Origin: Hymenobacter volaticus
GTDB taxonomy: Bacteria > Bacteroidota > Bacteroidia > Cytophagales > Hymenobacteraceae
Direction: 5' to 3'
Assembly: GCF_022921055.1 (NCBI RefSeq)
Contig: NZ_CP095061.1
Coordinates: 597,501-661,500 of the forward strand
DNA length: 64,000 nt
The notes beneath the pieces were generated by a model that was not told the DNA's origin, searched no databases, and saw only the letters and a list, made by a program, of their open reading frames with translations. Positions 53,512 through 62,557 of this stretch are shown piece after piece. Position 1 is the stretch's first letter, and each line of letters begins with the position of its first letter. The position numbers and the translations under genes were made by a program.

Positions 53512-53930
53512 ATGGCCACGAACCGCACGTTCACCATGATTAAGCCCGACGCGACGCAGGACAACCACATTGGTGGTATTCTGAGCATGATCGAAGAAGG
53601 TGGTTTCCGTATTGTAGCGCTCAAGAAAGTGAAGCTAACCCCGAGCGCGCCGGCCAGTTCTATGAAGTGCACAAGGAGCGGCCCTTCTACGGCGACCTAG
53701 TAAAATACATGTCGTCGGGCGCGATTGTGGCGGCTATTCTCGAGAAAGACAACGCCGTAACTGATTTCCGCACCCTCATTGGCGCTACCAACCCTGCGCA
53801 AGCCGCCGAAGGCACCATCCGTAAAAAGTACGCCAAGAGCATCGAGGCCAACGCCGTGCACGGCTCCGACTCCGACGAGAATGCGCAGATTGAAGGCAGC
53901 TTCTTCTTCGGCCCCGACGAGCAATTCTAA
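53512..53930 (+). CDS. ndk: Nucleoside-diphosphate kinase (one frameshift)
   Basis: Transfers the gamma-phosphate between nucleoside triphosphates and diphosphates through a phosphohistidine. After repair it has 139 aa, the normal length, with K11 (MIKPDA), the catalytic His117 ([10 protein letters not shown]) and the substrate-binding segments [15 protein letters not shown] and [13 protein letters not shown]. The frame breaks at cccc 53639-53642. One extra C gives [20 protein letters not shown]. The ATG at 53512 is the family start. A terminator follows about 95 nt downstream. Confidence 0.95.
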
Positions 53931-54023
53931 TCCAGAAATCTAGTCGATGGCGCCTTGCAAAATGCCCTAGATTCATTTAGCTTGGCATAAGCTTTAAGAC
54001 TAGATTTTAACTGCTATTACATA

Positions 54024-54060
54024 CAAAATGCCGCGCTACAGCTTGTAGTGCGGCATTTTG
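54024..54060. terminator. Bidirectional terminator between ndk and the AAA gene
   Basis: CAAAATGCCGC / GCGGCATTTTG with an inner CTACA / TGTAG extension. A and T tracts on both sides; convergent genes on either side. Confidence 0.85.
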
Positions 54061-54107
54061 CTTATACTGGAAACGGACTTTTTATAGACTTTTTTTATAC
54101 TGAGGAG

Positions 54108-55235
54108 CTAGCGAGCTTGGCCAAAACCAATGCGGCCACTAGCGGGCGTAGCATCAAAGGCGGGAGCATCACGATTGTAGACATCGGTAAGAGCCAGAGG
54201 ACCATCTACAGGCTCCGCTTGGCCGAGGGCTGTAGCTAGCGCCTGCGCTTTTTCTTGTACCAGCGGCTGAAAATGATAGGCGGCAATCAGGCGTCCTTTG
54301 CGCAATAAGGCACTATCAATGCGAGCTAACTCGGTGTTGAAAGTGCATACCACCTGAATGTGAAAGCAGTCGGCGAGCAGACCATCGGAGAGGTTGAGCA
54401 GGTTGCTGACCGCACTGCCGCCCCGACCACCTTCGCGTTTCAGCAAAAGCTCTTCGGCATCCTCGATGATGAGGATGGAGTTGGTATTGTCGTGAAGCAG
54501 GTTGATGAACTCAGGGTCGGCAATGCGTGCGGCGAGGTTGGGCGGAATAAACAGCTTGGGCTTGTCGAGGAGGCCACAGAGATGGCGGATGTAGCTGGTT
54601 TTGCCAGTGCCCGGCGGGCCGTGCAGAATCACGATGCCTTTGTCCTGGGGCTGACGCAGCCGCTCCACAATGATGTCGTGCACGGGCAACAGATCATCGT
54701 TGTAGTGCGTGCTCAGGTCGAGCTCCGGAATCTTGATAGTGAGCGGAGTGAATTCTAAATCGTTGTAAGCTAGGCGCAGCACATGAATGCGCTGGCGCTC
54801 TTGCTCCCCAACTTCTAGTAGCGCCTCTAGCAGTGTTACGAGCTGTTGCAAAGCGGCCTGGTCGGCTGCCGTTGAGTGGTAAATGAACGTGCCCCGGTCG
54901 CCGTAGCCTCCCCGGACGTCGAGAACTAAAAGCAACTCGGGCGCCAGTAGTAGCGCCTGCATCTCAAGCTCGGCGGGAGCACCCGACTTCTCGTAGGTTT
55001 TCATTTGGGCTACGGTGGCCGCTTCAAGGTCGTAGTGTTCTGCTAGCTGGGCTAGTAATTTCTGCCGGTCTTCCTTGCTGGATAGCTGAAAATTCAGCCG
55101 TTGCGGGAGCTTGCCATAGCACTGGTAGAAATACATGCTAGCCTGAAAATAATGAGCCCTTTCGAACATGGGCAATAGATCGGGCGTGGCAGGCGGAGCA
55201 ACAACGGGTTGAGTAGCTGCGGGAGCTTTAGGCAT
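54108..55235 (-). CDS. AAA-family ATPase
   Basis: 375 aa. Residues 1-180 form an uncharacterised N-terminal domain (AHYFQASMYFYQCYGKLPQRLNFQL; LDVRGGYGDRGTFIYHS). The AAA core has Walker A GPPGTGKTS (206-214), Walker B ILIIEDAE (254-261), and sensor-like VVCTFNTELARIDSALLRKGRLIAAYHF, which includes the arginine region. It resembles single-AAA proteins such as the Bcs1/ARC-like group. The substrate is unknown, and the gene stands alone between two terminators. No membrane segment. Confidence 0.82.
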   Translation of the reverse strand: MPKAPAATQPVVAPPATPDLLPMFERAHYFQASMYFYQCYGKLPQRLNFQLSSKEDRQKLLAQLAEHYDLEAATVAQMKTYEKSGAPAELEMQALLLAPELLLVLDVRGGYGDRGTFIYHSTAADQAALQQLVTLLEALLEVGEQERQRIHVLRLAYNDLEFTPLTIKIPELDLSTHYNDDLLPVHDIIVERLRQPQDKGIVILHGPPGTGKTSYIRHLCGLLDKPKLFIPPNLAARIADPEFINLLHDNTNSILIIEDAEELLLKREGGRGGSAVSNLLNLSDGLLADCFHIQVVCTFNTELARIDSALLRKGRLIAAYHFQPLVQEKAQALATALGQAEPVDGPLALTDVYNRDAPAFDATPASGRIGFGQAR

Positions 55236-55293
55236 AAGAGAATAAGTAAACCAAAGGAGCTTAAGGCGGGAAAGTACGTTATCCGAAGGCCAG

Positions 55294-55327
55294 AAAAAAG
55301 CCTGAACCGCGTGGTTCAGGCTTTCTC
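55294..55327 (-). terminator. Terminator of the symporter gene
   Basis: 12-bp stem AAAGCCTGAACC / GGTTCAGGCTTT, 4-nt loop. On the minus strand it is followed by a T run. It lies between the symporter stop (55417) and the AAA start (55235). Confidence 0.82.
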
Positions 55328-55416
55328 AATTCAGGACGACTTGGTTTTAGTAGCCTCTTTGCATGGCAATATGCAGATAGGCCATAACCTGCTGCAAGCT
55401 TCACCGGCGCTACACC

Positions 55417-56700
55417 TTATGACCCTTCGGTTGAAAGAACAGGCTCGTGGTGCACACTCTCTATGGCTTGCGGCTCGTGTTTGTGTTTGAAGAGAACAAC
55501 AAATAGGATGGCAATAACGAGCGCATACAAGGCGAAGGTTATCCAGATGCTGTGCCAGTCTTTGCTGTTATCGGCATTGGTGAAATAGGCTTGAATGATA
55601 ATGCCACTCAAAGAACTACCCAGGACCGCACCAAAGCCGTTGGTCATCATCATAAACAAACCCTGGGCGCTGGCACGAATGGATGGGGCCGTCTGCGTTT
55701 CCACGAATAAGGAGCCAGAGATATTGAAGAAGTCGAAGGCCATACCGTACACGATGCAGGAGAGGATGATCATCCACAGGCCGTTGCCAGGGTCGCCATA
55801 GGCAAATAGACCGAAGCGGAGTACCCAGGCAATCATGCTGATAAACATCACCTGCTTGATGCCGAAGCGACGTAGGAAGAAGGGAATAGCCAGGATGAAC
55901 AACGTCTCGGAAATCTGCGAAATAGACATAATGATGGCCGGGTACTTCACCGTCAGCGTGTCTTGGTAAGCAGGTATCTTGTCGAAATCGTGTAGGAAGG
56001 TGTCGCCGTAGGCATTGGTGAGTTGTAGCGCCGCCCCTAGCAACATGGCGAAGAGGAAGAAGGTAAGCATCTTCGTGTCGCGCAGTAGGGCAAACGATTT
56101 CAACCCCAGCACATCAACCAAGGAACGGCTCGGCATGTCCTTGGCCGTGGGCGGGCACTTGGGCAGGGTAAACGAGTAAAAGCCAAGCAGAATGGCTGCG
56201 CCGGAGGCAACGTAAAACTGGTTGGCCGATTTCTCGAAGCCTAGCAAACTAACCGTCCACATGGCCACAATGAAGCCAATGGTGCCCCACACCCGAATGG
56301 GCGGATAATCCTTCACCACGTCGAGGCCTTCGCGCTTCAGCACCGAGTACGACACGGCAATCGACAGGGCCAGCGTAGGCATGTAGAAAATCATGTTCAG
56401 CAGCATCACCCAGAACATAGTGCCGGGGTCGGTGACCAAGGGCACAGTAAAGAGTACAATGCCACCCAGGATGTGCAGCGCGCCGTACAGCTTCTCGGCA
56501 TTCACCCACTTATCGGCCACGATGCCCATGAGCGAGGGCATAAAGATGGACGCAATGCCCATGGTGGAGAAAATGGCGCCGAATTGTGCCCCCGACCACT
56601 GCTTGGTCTGGAACCAGTACGCCCCAATGGTTATCAGCCACGAGCCCCAGATAAAGAACTGCAGAAAGCTCAGGATGGTGAGACGCAGCTTGGTATTCAT
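55417..56700 (-). CDS. Nucleoside:H+ symporter family MFS transporter
   Basis: 427 aa with twelve membrane helices. The start LRLTILSFLQFFIWGSWLITIGAYWF and the segments MGIASIFMPSLMGIVADKW and QTAPSIRASAQGLFMMMTNGFGAVLGS are characteristic of the NupG/NHS family of nucleoside permeases. Bacteroidota members often act in purine or nucleoside-derivative uptake. The exact substrate is not visible. It is monocistronic, with its own terminator. Confidence 0.88.
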   Translation of the reverse strand: MNTKLRLTILSFLQFFIWGSWLITIGAYWFQTKQWSGAQFGAIFSTMGIASIFMPSLMGIVADKWVNAEKLYGALHILGGIVLFTVPLVTDPGTMFWVMLLNMIFYMPTLALSIAVSYSVLKREGLDVVKDYPPIRVWGTIGFIVAMWTVSLLGFEKSANQFYVASGAAILLGFYSFTLPKCPPTAKDMPSRSLVDVLGLKSFALLRDTKMLTFFLFAMLLGAALQLTNAYGDTFLHDFDKIPAYQDTLTVKYPAIIMSISQISETLFILAIPFFLRRFGIKQVMFISMIAWVLRFGLFAYGDPGNGLWMIILSCIVYGMAFDFFNISGSLFVETQTAPSIRASAQGLFMMMTNGFGAVLGSSLSGIIIQAYFTNADNSKDWHSIWITFALYALVIAILFVVLFKHKHEPQAIESVHHEPVLSTEGS

Positions 56701-56760
56701 GCAGAAGGGAATGAAGAAATGGAAAACTCTTTTTAGAGAAAATACTGCTCTTTCCTAGCT

Positions 56761-56790
56761 AAGAACTGCGCCCATCGCGGGGCAGTTCTT
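56761..56790. repeat. Hairpin upstream of the symporter gene
   Basis: AAGAACTGCGCCC and GGGGCAGTTCTT pair over 12 bp with one bulged G around a 5-nt loop, about 60 nt upstream of the symporter start in its probable leader. It has no T tract, so a leader structure or operator is more likely than a terminator. Confidence 0.5.
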
Positions 56791-57423
56791 ACTCAACATG
56801 CCTAACACAGCGCCTGCAACAGCACAACGCTTAGTCCAGCGCGGCTGTAGCGTTAGCAACCCAAAACTTAAGAGGCACATACGGGCTGAAAAAGAACAAC
56901 CCGGCCACTTAACGCGGACCGGGCCTTCAAAGATAACTAAATTCGGAAAGGCAGAATACGCGCTAAGGCAGGGCCTTATAAATAGCTAATGATTAACCTG
57001 AAGCAATACACTATATACAGCGCAATGAATCTTTTCGAGCTACCCTGCCAACTCCTGCTTTATCCTTCACCTGAGTAGGCACCAACCGCTTAGTTAATCA
57101 TGAACTGTAGCGAGACCACAGCCGCTGGTGCTGTATGTAATGAAGCTAGACAGTCACTTGCAGCAGCTTGCGCTAGAGTATAGGTACAGGATATGGGGGC
57201 GGAACGCGCAGAAACCAGGCTGACGTTGCCTAGCATGGCCCTTTGTTGATGCCTATTGGGCAGCCAATGGCTGATAAGTATCGATTGCTCTGTCCTGGCC
57301 TGAAGGTGATTTAGCTTGATGAATAACTGTTTTCACGTTTATAAATAAGTTTGCGAAGTAATTTGGTTTACAATATAAAGTAGTTTATGTTTGTTCTACA
57401 TCACGCACATAACCGCTACCGCC
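56791..57423. other. Long intergenic region, no recognised feature
   Basis: About 630 bp between divergently transcribed genes. It is AT-richer near 57300-57420, where the promoter of the 57424 gene is expected (a TAAGTTTG box at 57346-57353 is the best candidate, with no -33 match). No convincing coding frame. Confidence 0.45.
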
Positions 57424-58014
57424 ATGAAAAACGTTGCCAGCCTTCCCCTCCAGTCGACCACTAGCAGCTTGGCTAATCCTGTCTTCATCGGTGGCCCCAC
57501 AGCAGCCAGCTTACAAGGTTATGCTTTCACCTACCTCGTTCGCGGATCGGTGGTCCTGACGGCGGCCTTGAGTAACTATATTTTGGAGCACGTTGGGTTT
57601 GCGGCTCCCTGGCTGCCTTGGATGGTACTGATGCCCATGATGAGCATCATACAAACTATTCGGGCACGGCGGCAGAAGCAGCAGGGGCTAACGAGCACTA
57701 CAGCCACTGACAGCACGATGCGCTTGCTACAGAAGAGCTTCCTACTCCTTCTGCTTGTAGCTATGGTATGTGCCTGCTTCGTGGGGTGGGAGGTGATACA
57801 TCCGCTGCTACTGATTGCCTACGGTGTGAGCACCTACGTGGCCGGACGGGTATTACGCTTCCGGTCGCTGCAGTGGGGCGGCGTGGTGTGTGGCGTGCTC
57901 GGTGCTATGACCCTCGTTTTGCCTGAGGACACGCAACTGCTATTTATTGCCGCCGCTATGCTCGGGAGCTATATTATTCCAGGCTACCTGTTGCGCAAGC
58001 ATAGCCAAGCCTAG
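57424..58014 (+). CDS. Membrane protein of unknown function, paralogue 1
   Basis: 196 aa with four to five membrane helices. Its C-terminal half matches the next gene (LLLIAYGVSTYVAGRVLRFRSLQWGG against LIIALYGLGTFATGGALRFRPLIWGG, and the shared ending YIIPGYLLRKH / YVLPGHMLKNQ). Compared with paralogue 2 the cytoplasmic N-terminal region is different. No family name recognised. The ATG at 57424 is preferred over an earlier in-frame start at 57391. It is probably co-transcribed with the next two genes. Confidence 0.75.
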   Translation: MKNVASLPLQSTTSSLANPVFIGGPTAASLQGYAFTYLVRGSVVLTAALSNYILEHVGFAAPWLPWMVLMPMMSIIQTIRARRQKQQGLTSTTATDSTMRLLQKSFLLLLLVAMVCACFVGWEVIHPLLLIAYGVSTYVAGRVLRFRSLQWGGVVCGVLGAMTLVLPEDTQLLFIAAAMLGSYIIPGYLLRKHSQA

Positions 58015-58098
58015 TTTCCGCAGCCTATACTGTTAGCTACCAGTTTGAAACCAATACAGCTGACTCGAATCACTGAAACAAGCAACGACCTTAATCCC

Positions 58099-58692
58099 AT
58101 GGAAACCTCCGAAAACCCGTTGTCCGCCTCTGACAGCCTGCGTTTGATTCAAAACATGATACAGGAGGCCAAGCAAGATCTGAGCGACAACTCGTTTGAC
58201 TTGTTGCTCTGGGGCTGGCTGGTGCTGGTGGCCGCCCTAACGCACTACGGGCTGCTGCAGATCGGCTACAGTAAGCCGTGGTTGGCTTGGCCTGTACTCA
58301 TGGGCTTGGGCACGGTAGCCGCCTTCGTAAATGGAGCCCGCCGTCGTCGCCGCGAGCGGGTACGCACTGCCCTAGGCGATTTTATGATATACCTGTGGGG
58401 TGGCTTCGGGGTGCTCATGATCATGCTGATTGGGGTGGGCACCGTCTCGGGTTGGGGCAAAGCGTATCCGCTTATTATTGCGCTCTACGGGTTGGGCACG
58501 TTTGCTACGGGCGGCGCCCTGCGGTTCCGGCCGCTGATTTGGGGCGGCGCGACCTGCTGGTTGTTGGCTACAGTGGCGTTCAGAGCGGCATTTGATAGTC
58601 AATTGCTGCTAGTGGCCGCCGCTGTGCTGGTAGCTTACGTATTACCCGGGCACATGCTCAAAAACCAATACCGCCGTGGCCGCGCCCTTTGA
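58099..58692 (+). CDS. Membrane protein of unknown function, paralogue 2
   Basis: 197 aa. A short amphipathic cytoplasmic segment (SASDSLRLIQNMIQEAKQDLSDNSFDLLLWGW) is followed by four to five membrane helices. It is clearly homologous to the preceding gene and overlaps the winged-helix regulator gene by 17 nt, which means the two are coupled. Such membrane protein/regulator pairs are frequent in Bacteroidota, where the membrane partner may control or be controlled by the regulator. That role is inference. Confidence 0.78.
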   Translation: METSENPLSASDSLRLIQNMIQEAKQDLSDNSFDLLLWGWLVLVAALTHYGLLQIGYSKPWLAWPVLMGLGTVAAFVNGARRRRRERVRTALGDFMIYLWGGFGVLMIMLIGVGTVSGWGKAYPLIIALYGLGTFATGGALRFRPLIWGGATCWLLATVAFRAAFDSQLLLVAAAVLVAYVLPGHMLKNQYRRGRAL

Positions 58693-58972
58693 AGACCTCG
58701 ACCCGTTGCTGCACTCGCAGCTGCGGCTAGCTGTCATGTCGTTGCTGCTAAGCGTACGGGAGGCTGAGTTTAATTTTTTGAAAGAAAAAACCGGGGCCAC
58801 GGCTGGCAATCTGAGCGCGCAGATCAGCAAGCTCAAAGACGCTGGGTATCTCACTATGACCAAGGAGTTTAACGGCTCGTATCCGCTTACGCGCTGCGCC
58901 ATCACGCCCGAAGGCATCAAGGCCTTCGAGAAGTATGTGAGCAGCCTGCAGCGCTACCTTAAACCCGAATAG
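58676..58972 (+). CDS. Winged-helix transcriptional regulator
   Basis: 98 aa, one winged-helix DNA-binding domain of the PF13601-like type: HSQLRLAVMSLLLSVREAEFNFLKEKTGATAGNLSAQISKLKDAGYLTMTKEFNGSYP (helix-turn-helix and wing), then TRCAITPEGIKAFEKYVSSLQRYL, the dimerisation helix. No ligand domain. The GTG start at 58676 overlaps the membrane-protein gene by 17 nt, so the two are translated together. Confidence 0.88.
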   Translation: MAAPFEDLDPLLHSQLRLAVMSLLLSVREAEFNFLKEKTGATAGNLSAQISKLKDAGYLTMTKEFNGSYPLTRCAITPEGIKAFEKYVSSLQRYLKPE

Positions 58973-59077
58973 CCAACTCCGCCCCCTTACTTACTCGTTT
59001 CAATGCCACTGGTGCGTCTCACGTACTAGTCGGGCATGGCCTTGTCTTTGCCTTCCAAGTTTCTAAGCTGATTCACC

Positions 59078-59802
59078 ATGCAGAAGTACTTGCTTCTATT
59101 CTTCCTGCTCGCATTATTGATACCAGGCCAACTGGCGGCTCAAACCCGCAGCCAGGACGTGCTGACGGACATTCAGCGGAAAATTAGCTGGCATACTTCC
59201 TTAGACTCCCTGCGGCTCATGGCCAAAACCCTAGACGACCTACGGGCCACCAAACCGAACGCCTACCTCAATTATTGGGGTGCCTACACGCAGTACCACT
59301 TGTATTTTCGGGCCGCCCAAAACAAAACGCAGGCCGAAAAGCATCTGGTAAAAGGCATCGAGATGCTGGAAGCCGTGCCCACCAAAACGGCCGAGCACTA
59401 CGCGCTACTTTCGTTGTTGCAGGGCCTCAACTTAGAGTTTGCGAGTTTCCTAACGGTGGTTTTTAAGGCGAATACAGCCAAGGATAACGCTGAAAAAGCG
59501 GTGGCGCTGGCTCCCGATAATTTGCGTGCCCATTACGCCCGCGGAGTCAACGACTTCCACACGCCCAAGCAGTACGGCGGTGGCAAGGTGGCCATTGCGC
59601 ACCTCAAAAAGGCCATTGCTGCTCCCGAAAAGCCCGACCCCAATCCCTACGCCCCAACTGGGGCAAAGCCGACGCCTACTGCTACCTCGCCCAAGCCTAC
59701 CAAGCGGCTGGCCAGCTTGATTTGGCGCGTAAGTATGCCACCGAAGGGCTAAGCAAATACCCTAACCACGGTCGGCTAAAAGGCTTGCTGGCCAAAATGT
59801 AG
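59078..59802 (+). CDS. Secreted TPR-like protein (one frameshift)
   Basis: 241 aa after repair. Signal peptide MQKYLLLFFLLALLIPGQLAAQ and alpha-helical repeats typical of tetratricopeptide proteins (NAEKAVALAPDNLRAHYARGVNDF, and AYCYLAQAYQAAGQLDLARKY after the join). The frame breaks at cccc 59652-59655. One extra C gives PNPYAPNWGKADAYCYLAQAY and continues to the stop at 59802. Without it the protein ends in a low-complexity Pro/Thr tail. The specific function is unknown. Confidence 0.78.
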
Positions 59803-60165
59803 CTCACACATTAGCCGTAAGCTCTTATCTAGAATTTATTTGGATTCCTGCCCAGTACAAGCTAAAGCGCCTGCTGGCTAGCCAACCGGCGGCCCCTAAC
59901 TTCCCAACACTATCCGCTCGTGCGGGAGTTGCCCCGACTAGTTTAAGCGCAGGCGAAGGCAGCCTTCGAGTCGGCTGATCTGAGGAAGATAGTGAGGCGG
60001 CCCTGAGTACTTGCTAGGCCTGGGTTGCCTGCTATATTTTGGTGTGGTAAAAACTTGGCGGCATCTCTTAGTATAGTGTTCTTAATCAAGTAGACAAACA
60101 ATGAAATAATTGTTCTTGCTTATCGTGTGAGCAGCACTTTCACCGGCCGTATTATTCGCCTTCTT
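59803..60165. other. Intergenic region, no recognised feature
   Basis: About 360 bp. No convincing gene, hairpin with T tract, or promoter match of the TAnnTTTG type. The promoter of the M50-like gene is expected here. Confidence 0.4.
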
Positions 60166-60983
60166 ATGTCCACAGTCGTTTCTCCCTCTGTTGCCACCCC
60201 AAACAACCGGCTGACGCTCAATGCCACGTGTGTTTACATAGCGGCCTTTCTGCTGACGGAATTGTTGCACGAATTGGCCCATGCGCTGATGGCGCTGGCT
60301 CTCGGCGGGCAACCTGTACTCTACAACAGCTCCGTGCGCAACCTCGATTCCTTATCCGATTCCAAGCAGGTGCTTGTAGCGTTGGCAGGGCCCATATTTA
60401 GCTTGCTGCAAGGCCTGGTGGTACTGGTGTTCGTACGTAGGAGCCAGGCTACCGGGCCAGCAGCCTTGTTTGCCCTATTCTTTGGTGCCTTCGGGCTTAT
60501 CAACTTTTTGGGCTACCTCATGATTACGCCCTTCGTGCCCTATGGCGACTTAGGCCAAGTAGCTGCTATCTGGCACCTGCCTATGTCGCTGTTGCTAGGA
60601 GTAGCGGTGGCAGCGGTAATTATCCTCACTGCTAGTATCCGGCGTATGGCGCCCTTATTCATGCGTTTTGTGCCGGCGGAAGTAGCCACTCCGGCTACCC
60701 GCGCCGCCAAAGGCCGAATGCTGCGGGCCCTCATAGCGTGGCCTTGGCTAATCGGCTCCGTGCTAATTACCTTTCTATCGTGGCCGCTGCCCACTTTTGC
60801 GAGCTTTCTGGTGGCGCCTATGAGCAGCATGGTGTTAGGAGCCGCTTGGGGAGCGGCTATGCGTCAGCCGGAGCTGCCCGGCTCACCTGCTCCGGCGATA
60901 TTCCAGTGGTCGTGGGGGCGGTAGTTGTCTTGGTGCTCATGGCAGTGGTGTTCCGGAGCTTGCAAAACGGGATTAGCTTGTGA
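60166..60983 (+). CDS. M50-like membrane protein with HExxH (one frameshift)
   Basis: 272 aa after repair, about six membrane helices. The first carries the zinc-protease motif H-E-L-A-H (TELLHELAHALMALALGGQP), as in site-2-protease-like M50 proteins. A later Asp in VPYGDLGQVAAIW may be the third metal ligand. The frame breaks at ggggg 60914-60918. One extra G replaces an early stop by a final membrane helix (WGAVVVLVLMAVVF) and moves the end to 60983, just before a terminator. ATG at 60166 is preferred; GTG at 60127 would add 13 residues. The substrate is unknown, and it might be a non-peptidase relative. Confidence 0.7.
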
Positions 60984-61004
60984 AGCGTAAGCTCGTAGGC
61001 AAGT

Positions 61005-61037
61005 AAAAAGCCTCTCCTGCAACAGGAGAGGCTTTTT
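61005..61037. terminator. Bidirectional terminator
   Basis: Perfect 15-bp stem AAAAAGCCTCTCCTG / CAGGAGAGGCTTTTT with a 3-nt loop, between the convergent M50-like and old-yellow-enzyme genes. Confidence 0.9.
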
Positions 61038-61063
61038 GTTGAATGACCGATTCGCTGTAGGTG

Positions 61064-62179
61064 CTACTTCGCCGCAGCTTCGGTTTCGGCCAAAGCCGGA
61101 TAGTCGGTGTACCCTTTGTGGAAACCTTCAGGCGCAGGGGCATAGAAGGTGTTGGGGTCGTACGGGGCCAGTTCGGCGCCCTGCTCGAGGCGGACTACCA
61201 GGTCGGGGTTAGAGATGAGCGGGCGGCCAATAGCTACCAAGTCGGCACCGCTACTTTCAAGGGCGTTTTCTATTTCCGCTACTTTATCGTAGCCGCCAGC
61301 CAGGATGAGTGTGTTCGTGAACTTCTCGCGCACGGTGGCTACCGTTTTGGCAGGCACGGCGGGGGCACCCATACTAGAGTGATCCACCAAGTGCAGATAC
61401 ACCAGATTTAGTTTTTTCAGCTCCTCGGCCAAATAGGCGTACGTTTCATCGATTTCGGGATAGTGCGCCATGTCACTGGCCGTACCCCACGGCGACAAAC
61501 GGATGCCGGTGCGCTCGGCCCCAATGGCGGCGGCTACAGCTTGGGCCGTTTCCAGTACGAAACGAGCACGATTTTCCACGCTGCCACCGTACTCGTCGGT
61601 GCGCTGGTTGCTATTCGGGTTCAGGAATTGCTCCAACAAGTAGCCGTTGGCGCCGTGTAGTTCCACCCCGTCGAAACCAGCTTCAACAGCCAGTTTGGCC
61701 GAATGCACAAACTCCTGAATAGTGGTGCGCACTTCCTCGGTCGTAAGTGCCCGCGGCGTGGGGTGGTCCTGCATCTGCTGCTGGTCGGTCCACATCTGGC
61801 CCGCGGCGGCCACAGCCGATGGGCCGACGGCCTCGGCACCCTCCGGCAAGTTCAGGGCGTGGCCAATACGGCCCGAGTGCATGATCTGTATGAAAATGTG
61901 GCCGCCTTTGGCATGTACAGCGTCGGTCGTCAACTTCCAGCCCGCCACATGCTCGGCATTAAACAAACCTGGCATCCGGGCGTAGCCCAATCCGTTTGGT
62001 GAAGGCGAAGTGCCTTCGGTGATAATTAGGCCAATGGAAGCGCGTTGAGCGTAATACTCTGCCATCAGCGTGTTGGGCACGTTGCCAAGGGCGCGGCAGC
62101 GTGTCATCGGGGCCATGGCCAAGTGGTTTTGAAGCGTTATGGAGCCTAGCTGCGCAGGCGAAAAAATCTTAGAAGCCAT
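61064..62179 (-). CDS. Old-yellow-enzyme family alkene reductase (NemA-like)
   Basis: 371 aa FMN-dependent TIM barrel that reduces activated C=C bonds and nitro compounds. Signatures: LAMAPMTRCRA, ITEGTSPSP, GGHIFIQIMHSGRIGH, VELHGANGYLLEQFLNPNSNQRTDEYGGSVENRARF and DLVAIGRPLISNPDLV. It lies 84 bp downstream of an ArsR-family regulator on the same strand, the arrangement of electrophile-induced OYE operons, so the pair may respond to reactive alkenes or quinones (inference). Confidence 0.92.
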   Translation of the reverse strand: MASKIFSPAQLGSITLQNHLAMAPMTRCRALGNVPNTLMAEYYAQRASIGLIITEGTSPSPNGLGYARMPGLFNAEHVAGWKLTTDAVHAKGGHIFIQIMHSGRIGHALNLPEGAEAVGPSAVAAAGQMWTDQQQMQDHPTPRALTTEEVRTTIQEFVHSAKLAVEAGFDGVELHGANGYLLEQFLNPNSNQRTDEYGGSVENRARFVLETAQAVAAAIGAERTGIRLSPWGTASDMAHYPEIDETYAYLAEELKKLNLVYLHLVDHSSMGAPAVPAKTVATVREKFTNTLILAGGYDKVAEIENALESSGADLVAIGRPLISNPDLVVRLEQGAELAPYDPNTFYAPAPEGFHKGYTDYPALAETEAAAK

Positions 62180-62263
62180 AAGGAAGCTTGTTATTAAAAA
62201 GGGATTGACGGGCTTATAAAGAATTAACCGATTGAAATGTTTAGATGTGTATCAACAAAATTT

Positions 62264-62533
62264 TTATCCCAAATTCCTTAAAAAGCTAGCCAGCTCGCCC
62301 ATGGCTTCGCGGTTCAGCATCAGGCTTAGGCAACGGCCACATTTACGAGTCTGCACCAGTCCGCTGTCCGTCAATATTTTCAAGTGGTGCGAAACGCAGG
62401 GTTGCGAAAGCCCGGTTAGCTGTTGCACGTCAGCGAAAGGCATCGACTCCAGTTGGCTTAGCGCCAGCACAATGTTTAGCCGATATTTATCAGATAAGGC
62501 ACCAGCAGATTTCGCAACGAGTTGAGTATCCAT
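62264..62533 (-). CDS. ArsR-family transcriptional regulator
   Basis: 89 aa, one winged helix with the recognition helix in LTGLSQPCVSHHLKILTDSGLV. The classical metal motif ELCVCDL is missing. Three cysteines are present: C46 in the recognition region and C65/C68 in KCGRC. They could sense thiol-reactive compounds, which would suit control of the OYE gene downstream. The ATG at 62533 is the start; a palindromic region directly upstream may be its operator. Confidence 0.85.
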   Translation of the reverse strand: MDTQLVAKSAGALSDKYRLNIVLALSQLESMPFADVQQLTGLSQPCVSHHLKILTDSGLVQTRKCGRCLSLMLNREAMGELASFLRNLG

Positions 62534-62557
62534 GTAACTGACTATTATAAACAACGA

